Positions 8,356 through 15,178 of a stretch of 64,000 bases of DNA are shown in pieces; within the stretch, counting starts at the first letter, position 1; each line of letters begins with the position of its first letter. This stretch comes from Vicinamibacterales bacterium. GTDB lineage: Bacteria > Acidobacteriota > Vicinamibacteria > Vicinamibacterales > UBA2999. The notes beneath the pieces were generated by a model that saw only the letters and a program-made list of their open reading frames with translations, was not told the DNA's origin and searched no databases. The stretch lies in the NCBI GenBank assembly GCA_041394705.1, contig JAWKHS010000015.1, forward strand, positions 1-64,000, given 5' to 3'. A program made the position numbers and the translations under genes.

Positions 8356-8631
8356 ATGCTTCTCGCCCGAATCGTCGGCACCGTGGTCGCGACGCGGAAG
8401 GACCCGCGGCTGGTCAGCAACAAGCTCCTGCTGGCGCGTCCCGTGAACCCGGATGGCAAGCACGAGGGCAACCACCTCGTGGCCGTCGACACCGTCGATG
8501 CCGGAGTGGGCGAGACGGTCCTGATCGTGAGCGGCAGTTCCGCGCGCATGGCCGCCGGCATGAAGGACACGCCGGTCGATGCCTGCGTGGTCGGCATCGT
8601 CGATCACGTCGATGTGCCCGGCGGGTCCTGA
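8356..8631 (+). CDS. BMC-P (EutN/CcmL-type) shell vertex protein 1
   Basis: A 91-residue EutN/CcmL-fold protein; such proteins form pentamers that cap the vertices of the icosahedral shell. Family signatures are ARIVGTVVATRKDP at the N-terminus, the VAVDTVDAGVGETVLIV strand pair and the C-terminal DACVVGIVDHVDV. First of three paralogues in tandem; multiple BMC-P copies are typical of the Planctomycete/Verrucomicrobial-type and Haliangium-type loci rather than Eut or Pdu loci. Confidence 0.95.
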   Translation: MLLARIVGTVVATRKDPRLVSNKLLLARPVNPDGKHEGNHLVAVDTVDAGVGETVLIVSGSSARMAAGMKDTPVDACVVGIVDHVDVPGGS

Positions 8632-8690
8632 CCCGCCGCTCGTCGTCTTCCTGCCCGCGCGCGCGGCGGCCGTCGCCAGGATTTCTCGCC

Positions 8691-8960
8691 ATGCAGATCG
8701 GACGCGTCATCGGCGACGTGGTCGCCACCAGGAAAGACCCCGCCTACACGGGCGTCACGCTGCTGGTAGTGCAGCCGCTCGGGCCGTCGCGGGAGCCCAT
8801 CGGACGGCCGCTCGTCGCCGTGGACAGCGTGGGCGCCGGCGTGGGCGAGGACGTCTTCTTCGTGCGCGGCAAGGAGGCGTCGTTCCCGTTCCACCCCACC
8901 GAGATCGCCGCCGATGCCGGTATCGTCGGCATCCTCGATCACTGGACGCTCGGCGAATGA
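8691..8960 (+). CDS. BMC-P (EutN/CcmL-type) shell vertex protein 2
   Basis: An 89-residue paralogue of the preceding gene with QIGRVIGDVVATRKDP, VAVDSVGAGVGEDVFFV and GIVGILDHW. It differs by a GKEASFPFHP insertion before the last strand, in the part that faces the pentamer rim, suggesting a specialised vertex. The ATG at 8691 begins the family sequence; the frame is open upstream but not BMC-like. It overlaps the next BMC-P gene by 4 bp (ATGA). Confidence 0.94.
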   Translation: MQIGRVIGDVVATRKDPAYTGVTLLVVQPLGPSREPIGRPLVAVDSVGAGVGEDVFFVRGKEASFPFHPTEIAADAGIVGILDHWTLGE

Positions 8961-9244
8961 TCCTGGGGCGCGTGATCGGCCAGGCCGTCGCCACCGTGAA
9001 GCGGCCCCAGTTCGAGGGGGCGAAACTGCTCCTGGTGCAGCCCGAGACACCGGACGGCGCGCCCGTGGGCCCGGCCGTGCTCGCCGTGGACGGGGTGGGC
9101 GCCGGCGTGACCGAACGGGTGCTGGTGGTGATGGAGGGACGGGCCGCCGGCGAAATCGTGGGGCGCAGGCTGGCGCCGGTGGATGCCGCGATCGTCGGCA
9201 TCGTGGACCGCGTCGACCTCGACGATCGGAGCCTCGACGGGTGA
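8957..9244 (+). CDS. BMC-P (EutN/CcmL-type) shell vertex protein 3
   Basis: A 95-residue third EutN/CcmL paralogue: ILGRVIGQAVATVKRP, VLAVDGVGAGVTERVLVV and DAAIVGIVDRVDL. Relative to copies 1 and 2 it has lost the ATRKDP sequence (ATVKRP instead), the most diverged of the three. Start ATG overlaps the stop of copy 2, and its stop shares one base with the start of the next gene (TGATG), so translation of the whole block is coupled. Confidence 0.94.
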   Translation: MILGRVIGQAVATVKRPQFEGAKLLLVQPETPDGAPVGPAVLAVDGVGAGVTERVLVVMEGRAAGEIVGRRLAPVDAAIVGIVDRVDLDDRSLDG

Positions 9245-9492
9245 TGGACGAGCAGCACGTGCGGCTCCTCGTCCGGCAGGCCATCGCCCGGCGCCTCGGC
9301 GCGCCGGCCGCGCCGCCGCTCGCGCCGCTTCTGGCGGCCGCCCGGAGCGCGCCGCCCGCGCCGGCGTCCGGCGAACGGCACCCGGCCGCGGAGCGGTTCG
9401 TCATCCTGCGGCCGGCCGGCGAGATCGACTGCATCATCGAGCCCGCCGTGACCTGCAACCACTGCGGCTACTGCCAGTGCTACGGGCACTGA
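9244..9492 (+). CDS. Small microcompartment-associated protein: encapsulation-like helix plus Cys4/His tail
   Basis: An 82-residue protein of no family I can name. Residues 3-19 (EQHVRLLVRQAIARRLG) form an amphipathic helix like the encapsulation peptides of microcompartment cargo; residues 20-48 are a Pro/Ala linker; residues 51-70 look like a short beta segment; the end is CNHCGYCQCYGH with Cys71, 74, 77, 79 and His73, 82 (a further Cys at 63). The cluster could bind zinc or an Fe-S centre. It is translationally coupled to BMC-P3 (TGATG). The inference is a small cargo or redox/metal adaptor inside the compartment. It is too short for ordinary gene callers to value, but position and composition argue it is real. 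Confidence 0.85.
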   Translation: MDEQHVRLLVRQAIARRLGAPAAPPLAPLLAAARSAPPAPASGERHPAAERFVILRPAGEIDCIIEPAVTCNHCGYCQCYGH

Positions 9493-9517
9493 TCGCTCAC
9501 CGCCGCGAGCGCCGCGC

Positions 9518-10465
9518 ATGAGACCGTCCGCCCTCGTCACCCGCCGCCTGCCGTCTGCGGTGCTCGCCCGCCTCGACGCGGTCTGTGAGATGGACCTCCA
9601 CGCCGAGTCGGCGGCGATGCCTCGCGAGGAGCTGCTCGCCCGCGCGGCCGGCAAGGACGCCCTCGTGTGCATGGTCACGGACGGTGTGGACGTGGAGCTC
9701 CTCGACGCCGCGGGCCCGTCCCTGAAGATCGTCGCGAACGTCGCGGTCGGGTTCAACAACGTGGACCTACCCGCCTGCCGCGCGAGAAACGTCGTCGTCA
9801 CCAACACGCCGGACGTCCTCACCAACGCCTGTGCCGACTTCACCTGGGCGCTCGTCCTTGCCCTCACCAGGCGGCTCGGGGAAGGCGAGCGCGAGGTGCG
9901 CGGCGGACGGTGGCGGGGGTGGGCCCTCGATCACCTGCTGGGCATGGAACTGCGCGGCAAACAGCTCGGCCTGGTCGGCATGGGCCGCATCGCGCGCGCC
10001 GTGGCGGCCAAGGCGCCGGCGTTCGGCATGACCGTCGCCTACACCGATCCCGCCGTGGCCGACGCTGCGGGCGCCACGGCCATGCCGCTCGACCGCCTGC
10101 TCGCGACCTCGGACGTGGTCTCGCTCCACGTCGCCCTGACGCCGCAGACCAAGGGCCTGATCGACCAGAAGTCGCTCGCCAAGATGCGCCGCTCGGCGTA
10201 CCTCATCAACACCTCGCGCGGTCCGGTCGTGGACGAGGCGGCGCTGGCGTGGGCGCTCCGCGAGCGGCTGATCGCGGGCGCCGCGCTGGACGTCTACGAG
10301 CGCGAGCCCGTCGTGCACCCGGACCTGCTCGGCCTCGAGAACGCGCTGCTCATCCCGCACCTGGCGAGCGCCACGACCGAAACCCGCACCGCCATGGCGG
10401 ATCTGGCCGTGTCCAACGTGCTGGCCGTGCTCGACGGCCGGCCGGCCCTGACCCCCGTTCCATGA
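9518..10465 (+). CDS. D-isomer-specific 2-hydroxyacid dehydrogenase
   Basis: An NAD(P)-dependent enzyme interconverting 2-oxo and D-2-hydroxy acids (glyoxylate/hydroxypyruvate reductase or D-lactate dehydrogenase type). The Rossmann motif is LGLVGMGRIARAVA near residue 150; catalytic Arg is in NTSRGPVVDE, Glu in DVYEREP and His in LIPHLASAT. At 315 residues it is normal. It starts 26 bp after the Cys-rich protein; a dehydrogenase regenerating NAD fits a compartment that oxidises lactaldehyde, but no clear encapsulation peptide is visible, so it may be cytosolic. Confidence 0.93.
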   Translation: MRPSALVTRRLPSAVLARLDAVCEMDLHAESAAMPREELLARAAGKDALVCMVTDGVDVELLDAAGPSLKIVANVAVGFNNVDLPACRARNVVVTNTPDVLTNACADFTWALVLALTRRLGEGEREVRGGRWRGWALDHLLGMELRGKQLGLVGMGRIARAVAAKAPAFGMTVAYTDPAVADAAGATAMPLDRLLATSDVVSLHVALTPQTKGLIDQKSLAKMRRSAYLINTSRGPVVDEAALAWALRERLIAGAALDVYEREPVVHPDLLGLENALLIPHLASATTETRTAMADLAVSNVLAVLDGRPALTPVP

Positions 10466-11217
10466 CCACGCGTCCGAAGCCGGCGGCCCCGTCGCAGCGC
10501 CTGTCGTCGCCGCCGCGGGTGGTGGTCGGCCGGCCCGAGGGCGCGCGCGTCGAGCGCGTGCTGCGCGAGCTCGCGCGTCAGATCGACGGCATGGAACTGC
10601 CGGCGATCGAGAAGATCTCCGAGTCGCAGAAGGAAGACCCCTTCCACGTCCTCATCGCGACGCTGCTGTCCGCGCGCACGCAGGACGCGACGACCCTCGC
10701 GGCCTCGACCCGCCTCTTCCGCCGCGCCCGCACGCCGAAGGCGATGGCGGCCCTCACGGTGCGCGAGATCGAGAAGCTCATCTACCCGGTGAGCTTCTAC
10801 CGCAACAAGGCCCGGCACGTGAAGGCCGCGTGCCAGCGGCTGCTGAGCGCGTACGGCGGCCGCGTCCCGTCGTCGCTGGACGAGCTGGTCACGCTGCCAG
10901 GCGTGGGCCGGAAGACCGCCACGCTGGTCATGATCCTGGCGTTTCAAAGCACCCAGCACATCTGTGTCGATACGCACGTGCACCGAATCTCCAATCGCCT
11001 CGGCTGGGTGCGCACGAAGCTGCCCGAGCAGACCGAGCAGGCGCTGTACGCCGCGACCGACGCCCGGTGGTGGCCGTACATCAACCTCTACCTCGTGACG
11101 TGGGGGCAAAACTGCTGTCGTCCGGTGTACCCTCGCTGTGGCGACTGCGCGATCGTCGCCGAGTGCCCCAGGCTTGGAGTGACCGTCGTCGGCCACTCGA
11201 GAAAAGGAGCGTCCTGA
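10462..11217 (+). CDS. nth: Endonuclease III
   Basis: Nth is a DNA glycosylase/AP lyase removing oxidised pyrimidines in base excision repair. The 251-residue protein has the HhH motif LPGVGRKTATLVM with the catalytic Lys, the catalytic Asp in CVDTHVHRISNRLG, and the [4Fe-4S] loop C-x6-C-x2-C-x5-C near the C-terminus (CRPVYPRCGDCAIVAEC). The ATG at 10462 overlaps the dehydrogenase stop by 4 bp; the N-terminal 25 residues are a Pro-rich extension. Start beyond this is not credible. Confidence 0.96.
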   Translation: MTTRPKPAAPSQRLSSPPRVVVGRPEGARVERVLRELARQIDGMELPAIEKISESQKEDPFHVLIATLLSARTQDATTLAASTRLFRRARTPKAMAALTVREIEKLIYPVSFYRNKARHVKAACQRLLSAYGGRVPSSLDELVTLPGVGRKTATLVMILAFQSTQHICVDTHVHRISNRLGWVRTKLPEQTEQALYAATDARWWPYINLYLVTWGQNCCRPVYPRCGDCAIVAECPRLGVTVVGHSRKGAS

Positions 11218-11783
11218 TGGTGTCCCGTGCTTTCCGGCTCGTGCCCGGCCTCGCCGTGGCCCTTCTCTCGGCCGCCGCGCCGGCGGGAGCGCAAGCGCCT
11301 GCCGCCAACGCGGCCGGCCCGGTGATCGTCGTCGAGACCGTCAAGGGCACCTTCGAGTTCGAGACCTTTCCCGCCGACGCCCCGAAGACGGTGGCCCGGA
11401 TCGTGGAGCTCGTGAAGCAGCGCTTCTACAACGGCCAGCGCGTGCACCGCGTGGAGAAGCGGCCCAACCCCTTCGTCATCCAGTGGGGCGACCCGCAGAC
11501 GCGCGACATGACGAAGAAGTCGGCCTGGGGCACCCGCGGCAGCGGCAAGCCCATCGGCGTGGCCGAGACCAAGCGCAAGCACTTCAAGGGCGCCGTGGCG
11601 ATGGCGCACGCGGGCGATCCGGCCAAGGCCGACAGCCAGATGTACGTCACGCTCGCCGATACGCCGGGCACGCGGGCGCTCGACGGGAAGTACACGGTGT
11701 TCGGTCGCGTGATCTCGGGGATGGACGTCGTCGAGAAGATCGAGGTCGACGACCGCATCATCCGGATGACCGTCAAGCCCTAG
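11217..11783 (+). CDS. Secreted cyclophilin-type peptidyl-prolyl isomerase
   Basis: A 188-residue protein with a signal peptide (about residues 1-25, ending AGAQA) and a cyclophilin fold: VETVKGTFEFETF, RFYNGQRVHRVEKRPNPFVIQWGDP, KGAVAMAH, SQMYVTLADTP and LDGKYTVFGRVISGMDVV. It catalyses proline cis-trans isomerisation during periplasmic folding. AAGGAG at 11204-11209 lies 7 nt before the ATG, which overlaps the nth stop. Its 3' end overlaps the convergent DUF72 gene by 11 bp (11773-11783), so no terminator separates them. Confidence 0.92.
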   Translation: MVSRAFRLVPGLAVALLSAAAPAGAQAPAANAAGPVIVVETVKGTFEFETFPADAPKTVARIVELVKQRFYNGQRVHRVEKRPNPFVIQWGDPQTRDMTKKSAWGTRGSGKPIGVAETKRKHFKGAVAMAHAGDPAKADSQMYVTLADTPGTRALDGKYTVFGRVISGMDVVEKIEVDDRIIRMTVKP

Positions 11784-12726
11784 GCGGCCCGTCCAGCCAC
11801 GGAAAACGGGCGAGGAGGGCGGGCGGCAGGGGCTCCGGCGGCGGATCGCCGAGCTGCCGGCGCAGTTGCACGGCATTGGCGACGCCCTGCGCCGAGAAGT
11901 GGTTGTTGAAGAAGAGATAAGCCTTCTTCGCCTGTGCGGCCATCGTGGACACCGCCTGGCCCATCGGCGCGAGCTCGGCGGCCGAGTACAGGTAGTTGTA
12001 GCGATCCTCGGCGGCCGCGTGTCGCCACCACTCCGCGGCGTTGCGCCCGTGGAATCGGACGTAGGCGAGTCCGCTCTCCGGTCCCTCCGCGGGCGCCGCC
12101 GTCCAGTTCTGGCGGATCGAGAACCGGAACTTCGGCTCATCGATGAGCACCCACGCCGCGCCGTAGGCCGTCAACAGGGCCGCGGTGTCCTCGGCGCTGT
12201 CGCTCCACGACTTGTGTCGCAACTCGACCGCCACGGCGTAGTCACCGAACGTCCGCAGCAGCCAGCCCAGGTAGTCCACGCCCTCGGCACTCGCTGTGAA
12301 GCTGGGCGGAAACTGCACGAGGACGGCGCCCAGCTTCCCGGCCTCGGCGAGGGGCTCGATGCCGGCCTTGAATTCGTCGACGTCGGCCCGACGGACGTCT
12401 CCGGCGGCGGCCAGCGCCGCCTCCGGCGTGCCGGGCGCCGAGGCGGCCACGGCCTCCAGGAACATCGACGGGTGCGTGAACTTCTGGAAGAGCTTGACGG
12501 CGAACTCGAAGGTGGCGGGCGTGCGCTCCGCCCAGCGGCGGGTCACCGACGCGCGCGGCTGCCCGTAGAAGGTCGAGTTGACCTCGACGACGTCGAACCA
12601 GCGCGCGTAGAACTCCAGTTCGTCGAACCCGCGGGGCCGGGCCTCCTTCGCCGGGTAGAAGACCCCGTTCCACGTGCCTCGGCCGCCCGGATAGCTCCAG
12701 CCGGACGTGCCGATCCGCAGGCTCAT
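11773..12726 (-). CDS. DUF72 family protein (YecE-like)
   Basis: A 317-residue TIM-barrel-like DUF72 protein: SLRIGTSGWSYP at the N-terminus, VEVNSTFYGQP, FEFAVKLFQKFTH, GAVLVQFPPSF, AVELRHKSW, FNNHFSAQGVANA and QLRRQLGDP. The biochemical role of the family is unknown. The ATG (12726) overlaps the stop of the upstream Spx/ArsC-family gene (ATGA), so it is translated with that gene; this pairing makes its expression depend on read-through or re-initiation after the candidate selenocysteine codon. Confidence 0.9.
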   Translation of the reverse strand: MSLRIGTSGWSYPGGRGTWNGVFYPAKEARPRGFDELEFYARWFDVVEVNSTFYGQPRASVTRRWAERTPATFEFAVKLFQKFTHPSMFLEAVAASAPGTPEAALAAAGDVRRADVDEFKAGIEPLAEAGKLGAVLVQFPPSFTASAEGVDYLGWLLRTFGDYAVAVELRHKSWSDSAEDTAALLTAYGAAWVLIDEPKFRFSIRQNWTAAPAEGPESGLAYVRFHGRNAAEWWRHAAAEDRYNYLYSAAELAPMGQAVSTMAAQAKKAYLFFNNHFSAQGVANAVQLRRQLGDPPPEPLPPALLARFPWLDGPPRA

Positions 12727-13058
12727 CGGACTTTCGCGTACGCGTCCTTGTCGTAGCCGAAGATCACCTGCCGGCCGTGTATGAGAATCGGGCGCTTGAT
12801 GAGGTTCGGCTGCGCGACCATGAGGTCGATGGCCTCTTTTTTCGAGCGCGGCAGGGGGCGGGTCTTGAAGACCGGGCTGCGCGTGCTGACGAAGCGCAGG
12901 AAGTCCTTCGCGTCCACGTGCTCTTCGAGGAAGGCTCGCGTCGGCGGCGTCTTGTTGATGTCGCGTTCGTCGAGGGCCACTCCGTGCTCGGCCAGGAAAC
13001 TCCTGGCGTTCCGGCACGTCGTTCACGTGGGCTTGGTATAGAACGTCGTCGTGGGCAT
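12723..13058 (-). CDS. Spx/ArsC-family redox protein, candidate selenoprotein (in-frame TGA read as Sec12)
   Basis: Read with one TGA as selenocysteine this is a complete 111-residue ArsC/Spx/YffB-family protein. It opens MPTTTFYTKPT, then TGA (13023-13025), then TTCRNARSFLAEHG; the family has Cys-x-x-Cys here, so TGA falls exactly on the first, catalytic Cys and the second Cys is kept (UxxC). The rest is family-like: DERDINKTPPT, NLIKRPILIHG and GYDKD. A hairpin of SECIS type follows 22 nt after the TGA. A -10-like TATTGT lies 6 nt before the ATG. Likely a thiol/selenol reductase of the glutaredoxin-fold arsenate reductase class. Without Sec the remaining frame lacks the redox centre; a sequencing error (TGC or TGT) is the main alternative. 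Confidence 0.8.
12983..13018 (-). promoter_or_regulatory. Candidate bacterial SECIS element of the Spx/ArsC-family gene
   Basis: On the minus-strand mRNA, GCCAGGA-GTT-TCCTGGC (13007-12991) forms a perfect 7-bp stem with a 3-nt loop beginning with G (or 6 bp with loop AGTTT, G second). A lower 5-bp stem, CGTGC with GCACG (13018-13014 and 12987-12983), brackets it. The loop begins 22 nt after the TGA. A G in the first two loop bases and a 16-37 nt spacing are the known requirements for SelB binding in bacteria. Confidence 0.75.
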
Positions 13059-13063
13059 CCGAC

Positions 13064-13070
13064 TACAATA
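13064..13070. promoter_or_regulatory. Overlapping divergent -10 elements (queE and Spx/ArsC-family gene)
   Basis: Plus strand TACAAT (13064-13069) is a good -10 for queE, whose ATG is at 13099. Minus strand TATTGT (13070-13065) lies 6 nt before the Spx/ArsC-family ATG at 13058. The two hexamers overlap by five bases, so the two promoters should compete for polymerase. No convincing -35 is seen on either side. Confidence 0.5.
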
Positions 13071-13098
13071 AACGATTGCCCGCCGCTGCGGCCCGTTC

Positions 13099-13740
13099 AT
13101 GCTGACCGTCAACGAGATCTTCCACTCCATCCAGGGCGAATCCAGTTTCGCTGGGCTGCCGTGCGTGTTCGTCCGCCTCACGGCCTGCGACCTGCGCTGC
13201 GTCTGGTGCGACAGCCCGTATGCCTTCCACGAGGGGCGGAAGATGACGATCGACGAGATCGTCGCCGAGGTCCTGCAATACGGGTGCGGCCTGGTGGAGA
13301 TGACGGGCGGCGAGCCGCTCCTGCAGAAGGACGTGTATCCGCTGATGGAGCGCCTGCACGCCGCCGGTTTGCGGGTGCTGATCGAGACCGGCGGCCATCG
13401 CAGCATCGAGCACGTGCCCGCCTGGGCCACCGTCGTGATGGACGTGAAGTGCCCCGGCAGCGGCGAGGCGGCCAGGCACGACGCCGCGAACTTCGGCCGC
13501 CTGCGCCCCCACGACGAGGTGAAGTTCGTCGTCGCCGACCGGAACGACTACGAGTTCGCCAAGGACGTGATCGCGCGCGAGGGGCTGGCGTCGCGCGCGG
13601 CTGCGGTGCTCCTGTCGCCCGTGCACGGCCGCCTGGATCCGCGGGTGCTCGCCGAGTGGGCGCTGGCGGACCGGCTCCCCGTCCGGCTCCAGGTCCAACT
13701 CCACAAGTACCTGTGGGGCGCCGACACGCGGGGCGTCTGA
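13099..13740 (+). CDS. queE: 7-carboxy-7-deazaguanine synthase (radical SAM)
   Basis: QueE converts 6-carboxy-tetrahydropterin into 7-carboxy-7-deazaguanine, the ring-contraction step on the way to preQ0 and tRNA queuosine. The 213-residue protein has the radical-SAM cluster C-x3-C-x2-C in TACDLRCVWCDSPYAFHEG, substrate/SAM loop MTGGEPLLQ, IETGGHRSIE, VMDVKCPGSGE, and the C-terminal LQVQLHKYLWG. Length is normal. queC lies 1.4 kb downstream on the same strand, separated by two genes on the other strand. Confidence 0.96.
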   Translation: MLTVNEIFHSIQGESSFAGLPCVFVRLTACDLRCVWCDSPYAFHEGRKMTIDEIVAEVLQYGCGLVEMTGGEPLLQKDVYPLMERLHAAGLRVLIETGGHRSIEHVPAWATVVMDVKCPGSGEAARHDAANFGRLRPHDEVKFVVADRNDYEFAKDVIAREGLASRAAAVLLSPVHGRLDPRVLAEWALADRLPVRLQVQLHKYLWGADTRGV

Positions 13741-13754
13741 CGATCCCGCGTGGG

Positions 13755-13770
13755 CGCCGGCCGACCGGCG
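13755..13770. terminator. Hairpin between convergent queE and diguanylate cyclase
   Basis: CGCCGG-CCGA-CCGGCG is a 6-bp GC stem with a 4-nt loop in the 39-bp gap between two converging genes. No T-tract follows on either strand; a weak or Rho-assisted terminator. Confidence 0.4.
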
Positions 13771-13779
13771 AGGGCGGAC

Positions 13780-14709
13780 TCAGAGACTGGCGCGGTCGCG
13801 CCCGGCGTCCTTGGCCCTGAAGAGCGCCGCATCGGCGCGGCCCACCAGCGCCTCGAACGTCTCGCCCGGCTGGAGACTCGCGATGCCCACCGACATGGTG
13901 CACGCCGGCGCACCCTCGGAGCCGCCTCCGCTCACGAGCCGCCGGAGCCTGTTGGCGACGTCGGCGGCCGCGGAGCCGTCCACGTCAGCGACCAGGATGG
14001 CGAACTCCTCCCCGCCGTACCGCGCCAGCAGGTCGCCGGGACGGAGGCCCGTGAGGATGGCGCGGCCAATCCGGCGCAGCGCCGCGTCGCCCACCGCGTG
14101 TCCGTAGCGGTCGTTCAGATCCTTGAAGCGGTCCACGTCGGCCATCATCAGCGCGCCGACCCGGCCTTCGCGCAGCAGCCGGACCACCTGCAGAGGGAAC
14201 ATCTCGTCGAACCAGCGGCGGTTGTGCAGCGTCGTCAGCCCGTCGATCATCGACAGGCGCTCGAACCGCCGGCGCTCGTCGCTCGACTCGGCGATGACGG
14301 CGTGGTCGTGCCGGACGCGGCCGGCGAGCACCCGCAGCAGGTTTCGCGCGAACACGGCGCTCGAGTCGATCAGCACCCAGACCTGCGCGTAGTCGAGCTC
14401 CAGGACCGTCGTGGGCTGGACGGCCACGACGTCGGCCGAGACGGGCTGGCCGTCGATGATCGACAGTTCCCCCACGCATTCGCCCTGGCCGAGCCGCACG
14501 TGCGGCGCGTCGAGGCCCGGCAGCACCACGTCCACGGCGCCGTCGACGATCACGAAGAGCGACACGTTCAGCTCACCGGTGACGAGGAGCCTGTCCCCGG
14601 CGGCCAGGCGGCGGGTCGCCGCCGACTCGACGAGCCGCCGCTTCACGGCAGGCGTCACCCTGTCGAAGAGCGGCGAGGCCGACAGGCTCTCCAGCATCCG
14701 GTCCGTCAT
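13780..14709 (-). CDS. Diguanylate cyclase with N-terminal cyclic-nucleotide-binding domain
   Basis: A 309-residue protein: cyclic-nucleotide-binding (Crp-like) sensor about residues 8-125 (LFDRVTPAVKRRLVE, AGDRLLVTGE, GECVGELSIIDGQPVSADVVA), a helical linker, and a GGDEF domain about residues 150-305. The active site is RYGGEEF and an inhibitory I-site RPGD sits exactly five residues upstream, so it should be an active c-di-GMP synthase with product inhibition. The Crp-like sensor suggests control by a nucleotide or other small ligand. Start ATG overlaps the upstream lipoprotein stop (ATGA). Confidence 0.93.
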   Translation of the reverse strand: MTDRMLESLSASPLFDRVTPAVKRRLVESAATRRLAAGDRLLVTGELNVSLFVIVDGAVDVVLPGLDAPHVRLGQGECVGELSIIDGQPVSADVVAVQPTTVLELDYAQVWVLIDSSAVFARNLLRVLAGRVRHDHAVIAESSDERRRFERLSMIDGLTTLHNRRWFDEMFPLQVVRLLREGRVGALMMADVDRFKDLNDRYGHAVGDAALRRIGRAILTGLRPGDLLARYGGEEFAILVADVDGSAAADVANRLRRLVSGGGSEGAPACTMSVGIASLQPGETFEALVGRADAALFRAKDAGRDRASL

Positions 14710-15137
14710 GGCGCGTCCGATCCTTCCCGCACGACGAGAGTGAAGGTGAAGGTGGCGACGCGGTCCGCGTCGCCCTCCCAGAGGATCAGGGCGTGGCGTC
14801 CTTCCGACAGGGCGTATGGCGGCACCAGCACGGCGTGCCGGACCCCGTCGCCCGCACCGTCGGGCGCCGGGTCCACGCTCCAGCGGCTCACGTCTCCCGT
14901 GTCCGGGGTGTCGATTTCGGCGCTCAACGCGTCGGGCGGGGCGTCCACGCCCGCGAGCAGGAGGCGAACCTGCGCGGCCCCGGGGGCGATCGCGACCGTC
15001 GGCGCGTCGGAGCCCGGCGCGCCGTCCGGCGACAGGCGCACCGTGGCGATCGGTCCGGCAGGTGCGCTGACAGGCGACGCGCCGGACCCGCACCCCGCCG
15101 CGGACAGCGCCACGGCGAGGACGAAGATGAGGCGCAT
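14706..15137 (-). CDS. Small lipoprotein of unknown function
   Basis: A 143-residue protein with a lipoprotein signal: LSAAGC with the acylated Cys at residue 16. The mature part is beta-rich (VRLLLAGVDAPPD, ALILWEGDADRVATFTFTLVV) and may be a single Ig-like or immunoglobulin-type domain; no family is recognised. The ATG at 15137 starts the signal peptide; TACAAC nine bases upstream may be its -10. Translationally coupled to the downstream diguanylate cyclase. Confidence 0.75.
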   Translation of the reverse strand: MRLIFVLAVALSAAGCGSGASPVSAPAGPIATVRLSPDGAPGSDAPTVAIAPGAAQVRLLLAGVDAPPDALSAEIDTPDTGDVSRWSVDPAPDGAGDGVRHAVLVPPYALSEGRHALILWEGDADRVATFTFTLVVREGSDAP

Positions 15138-15166
15138 GTCGCGCCAGTTGTACCTCAACCTGGGGC

Positions 15167-15172
15167 AATAAT
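15167..15172 (+). promoter_or_regulatory. -10 element placing queC on a leaderless transcript
   Basis: AATAAT (5 of 6 to TATAAT) ends 6 nt before the queC ATG at 15179, so transcription would start at or next to the start codon. There is no Shine-Dalgarno sequence. Confidence 0.5.
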
Positions 15173-15178
15173 CACCAG

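Noticed and set aside
12723..12980. An 85-residue gene starting after the TGA
   Set aside because: It would lack the active site and the first strand of the family fold; the in-frame upstream part is clearly the same protein.
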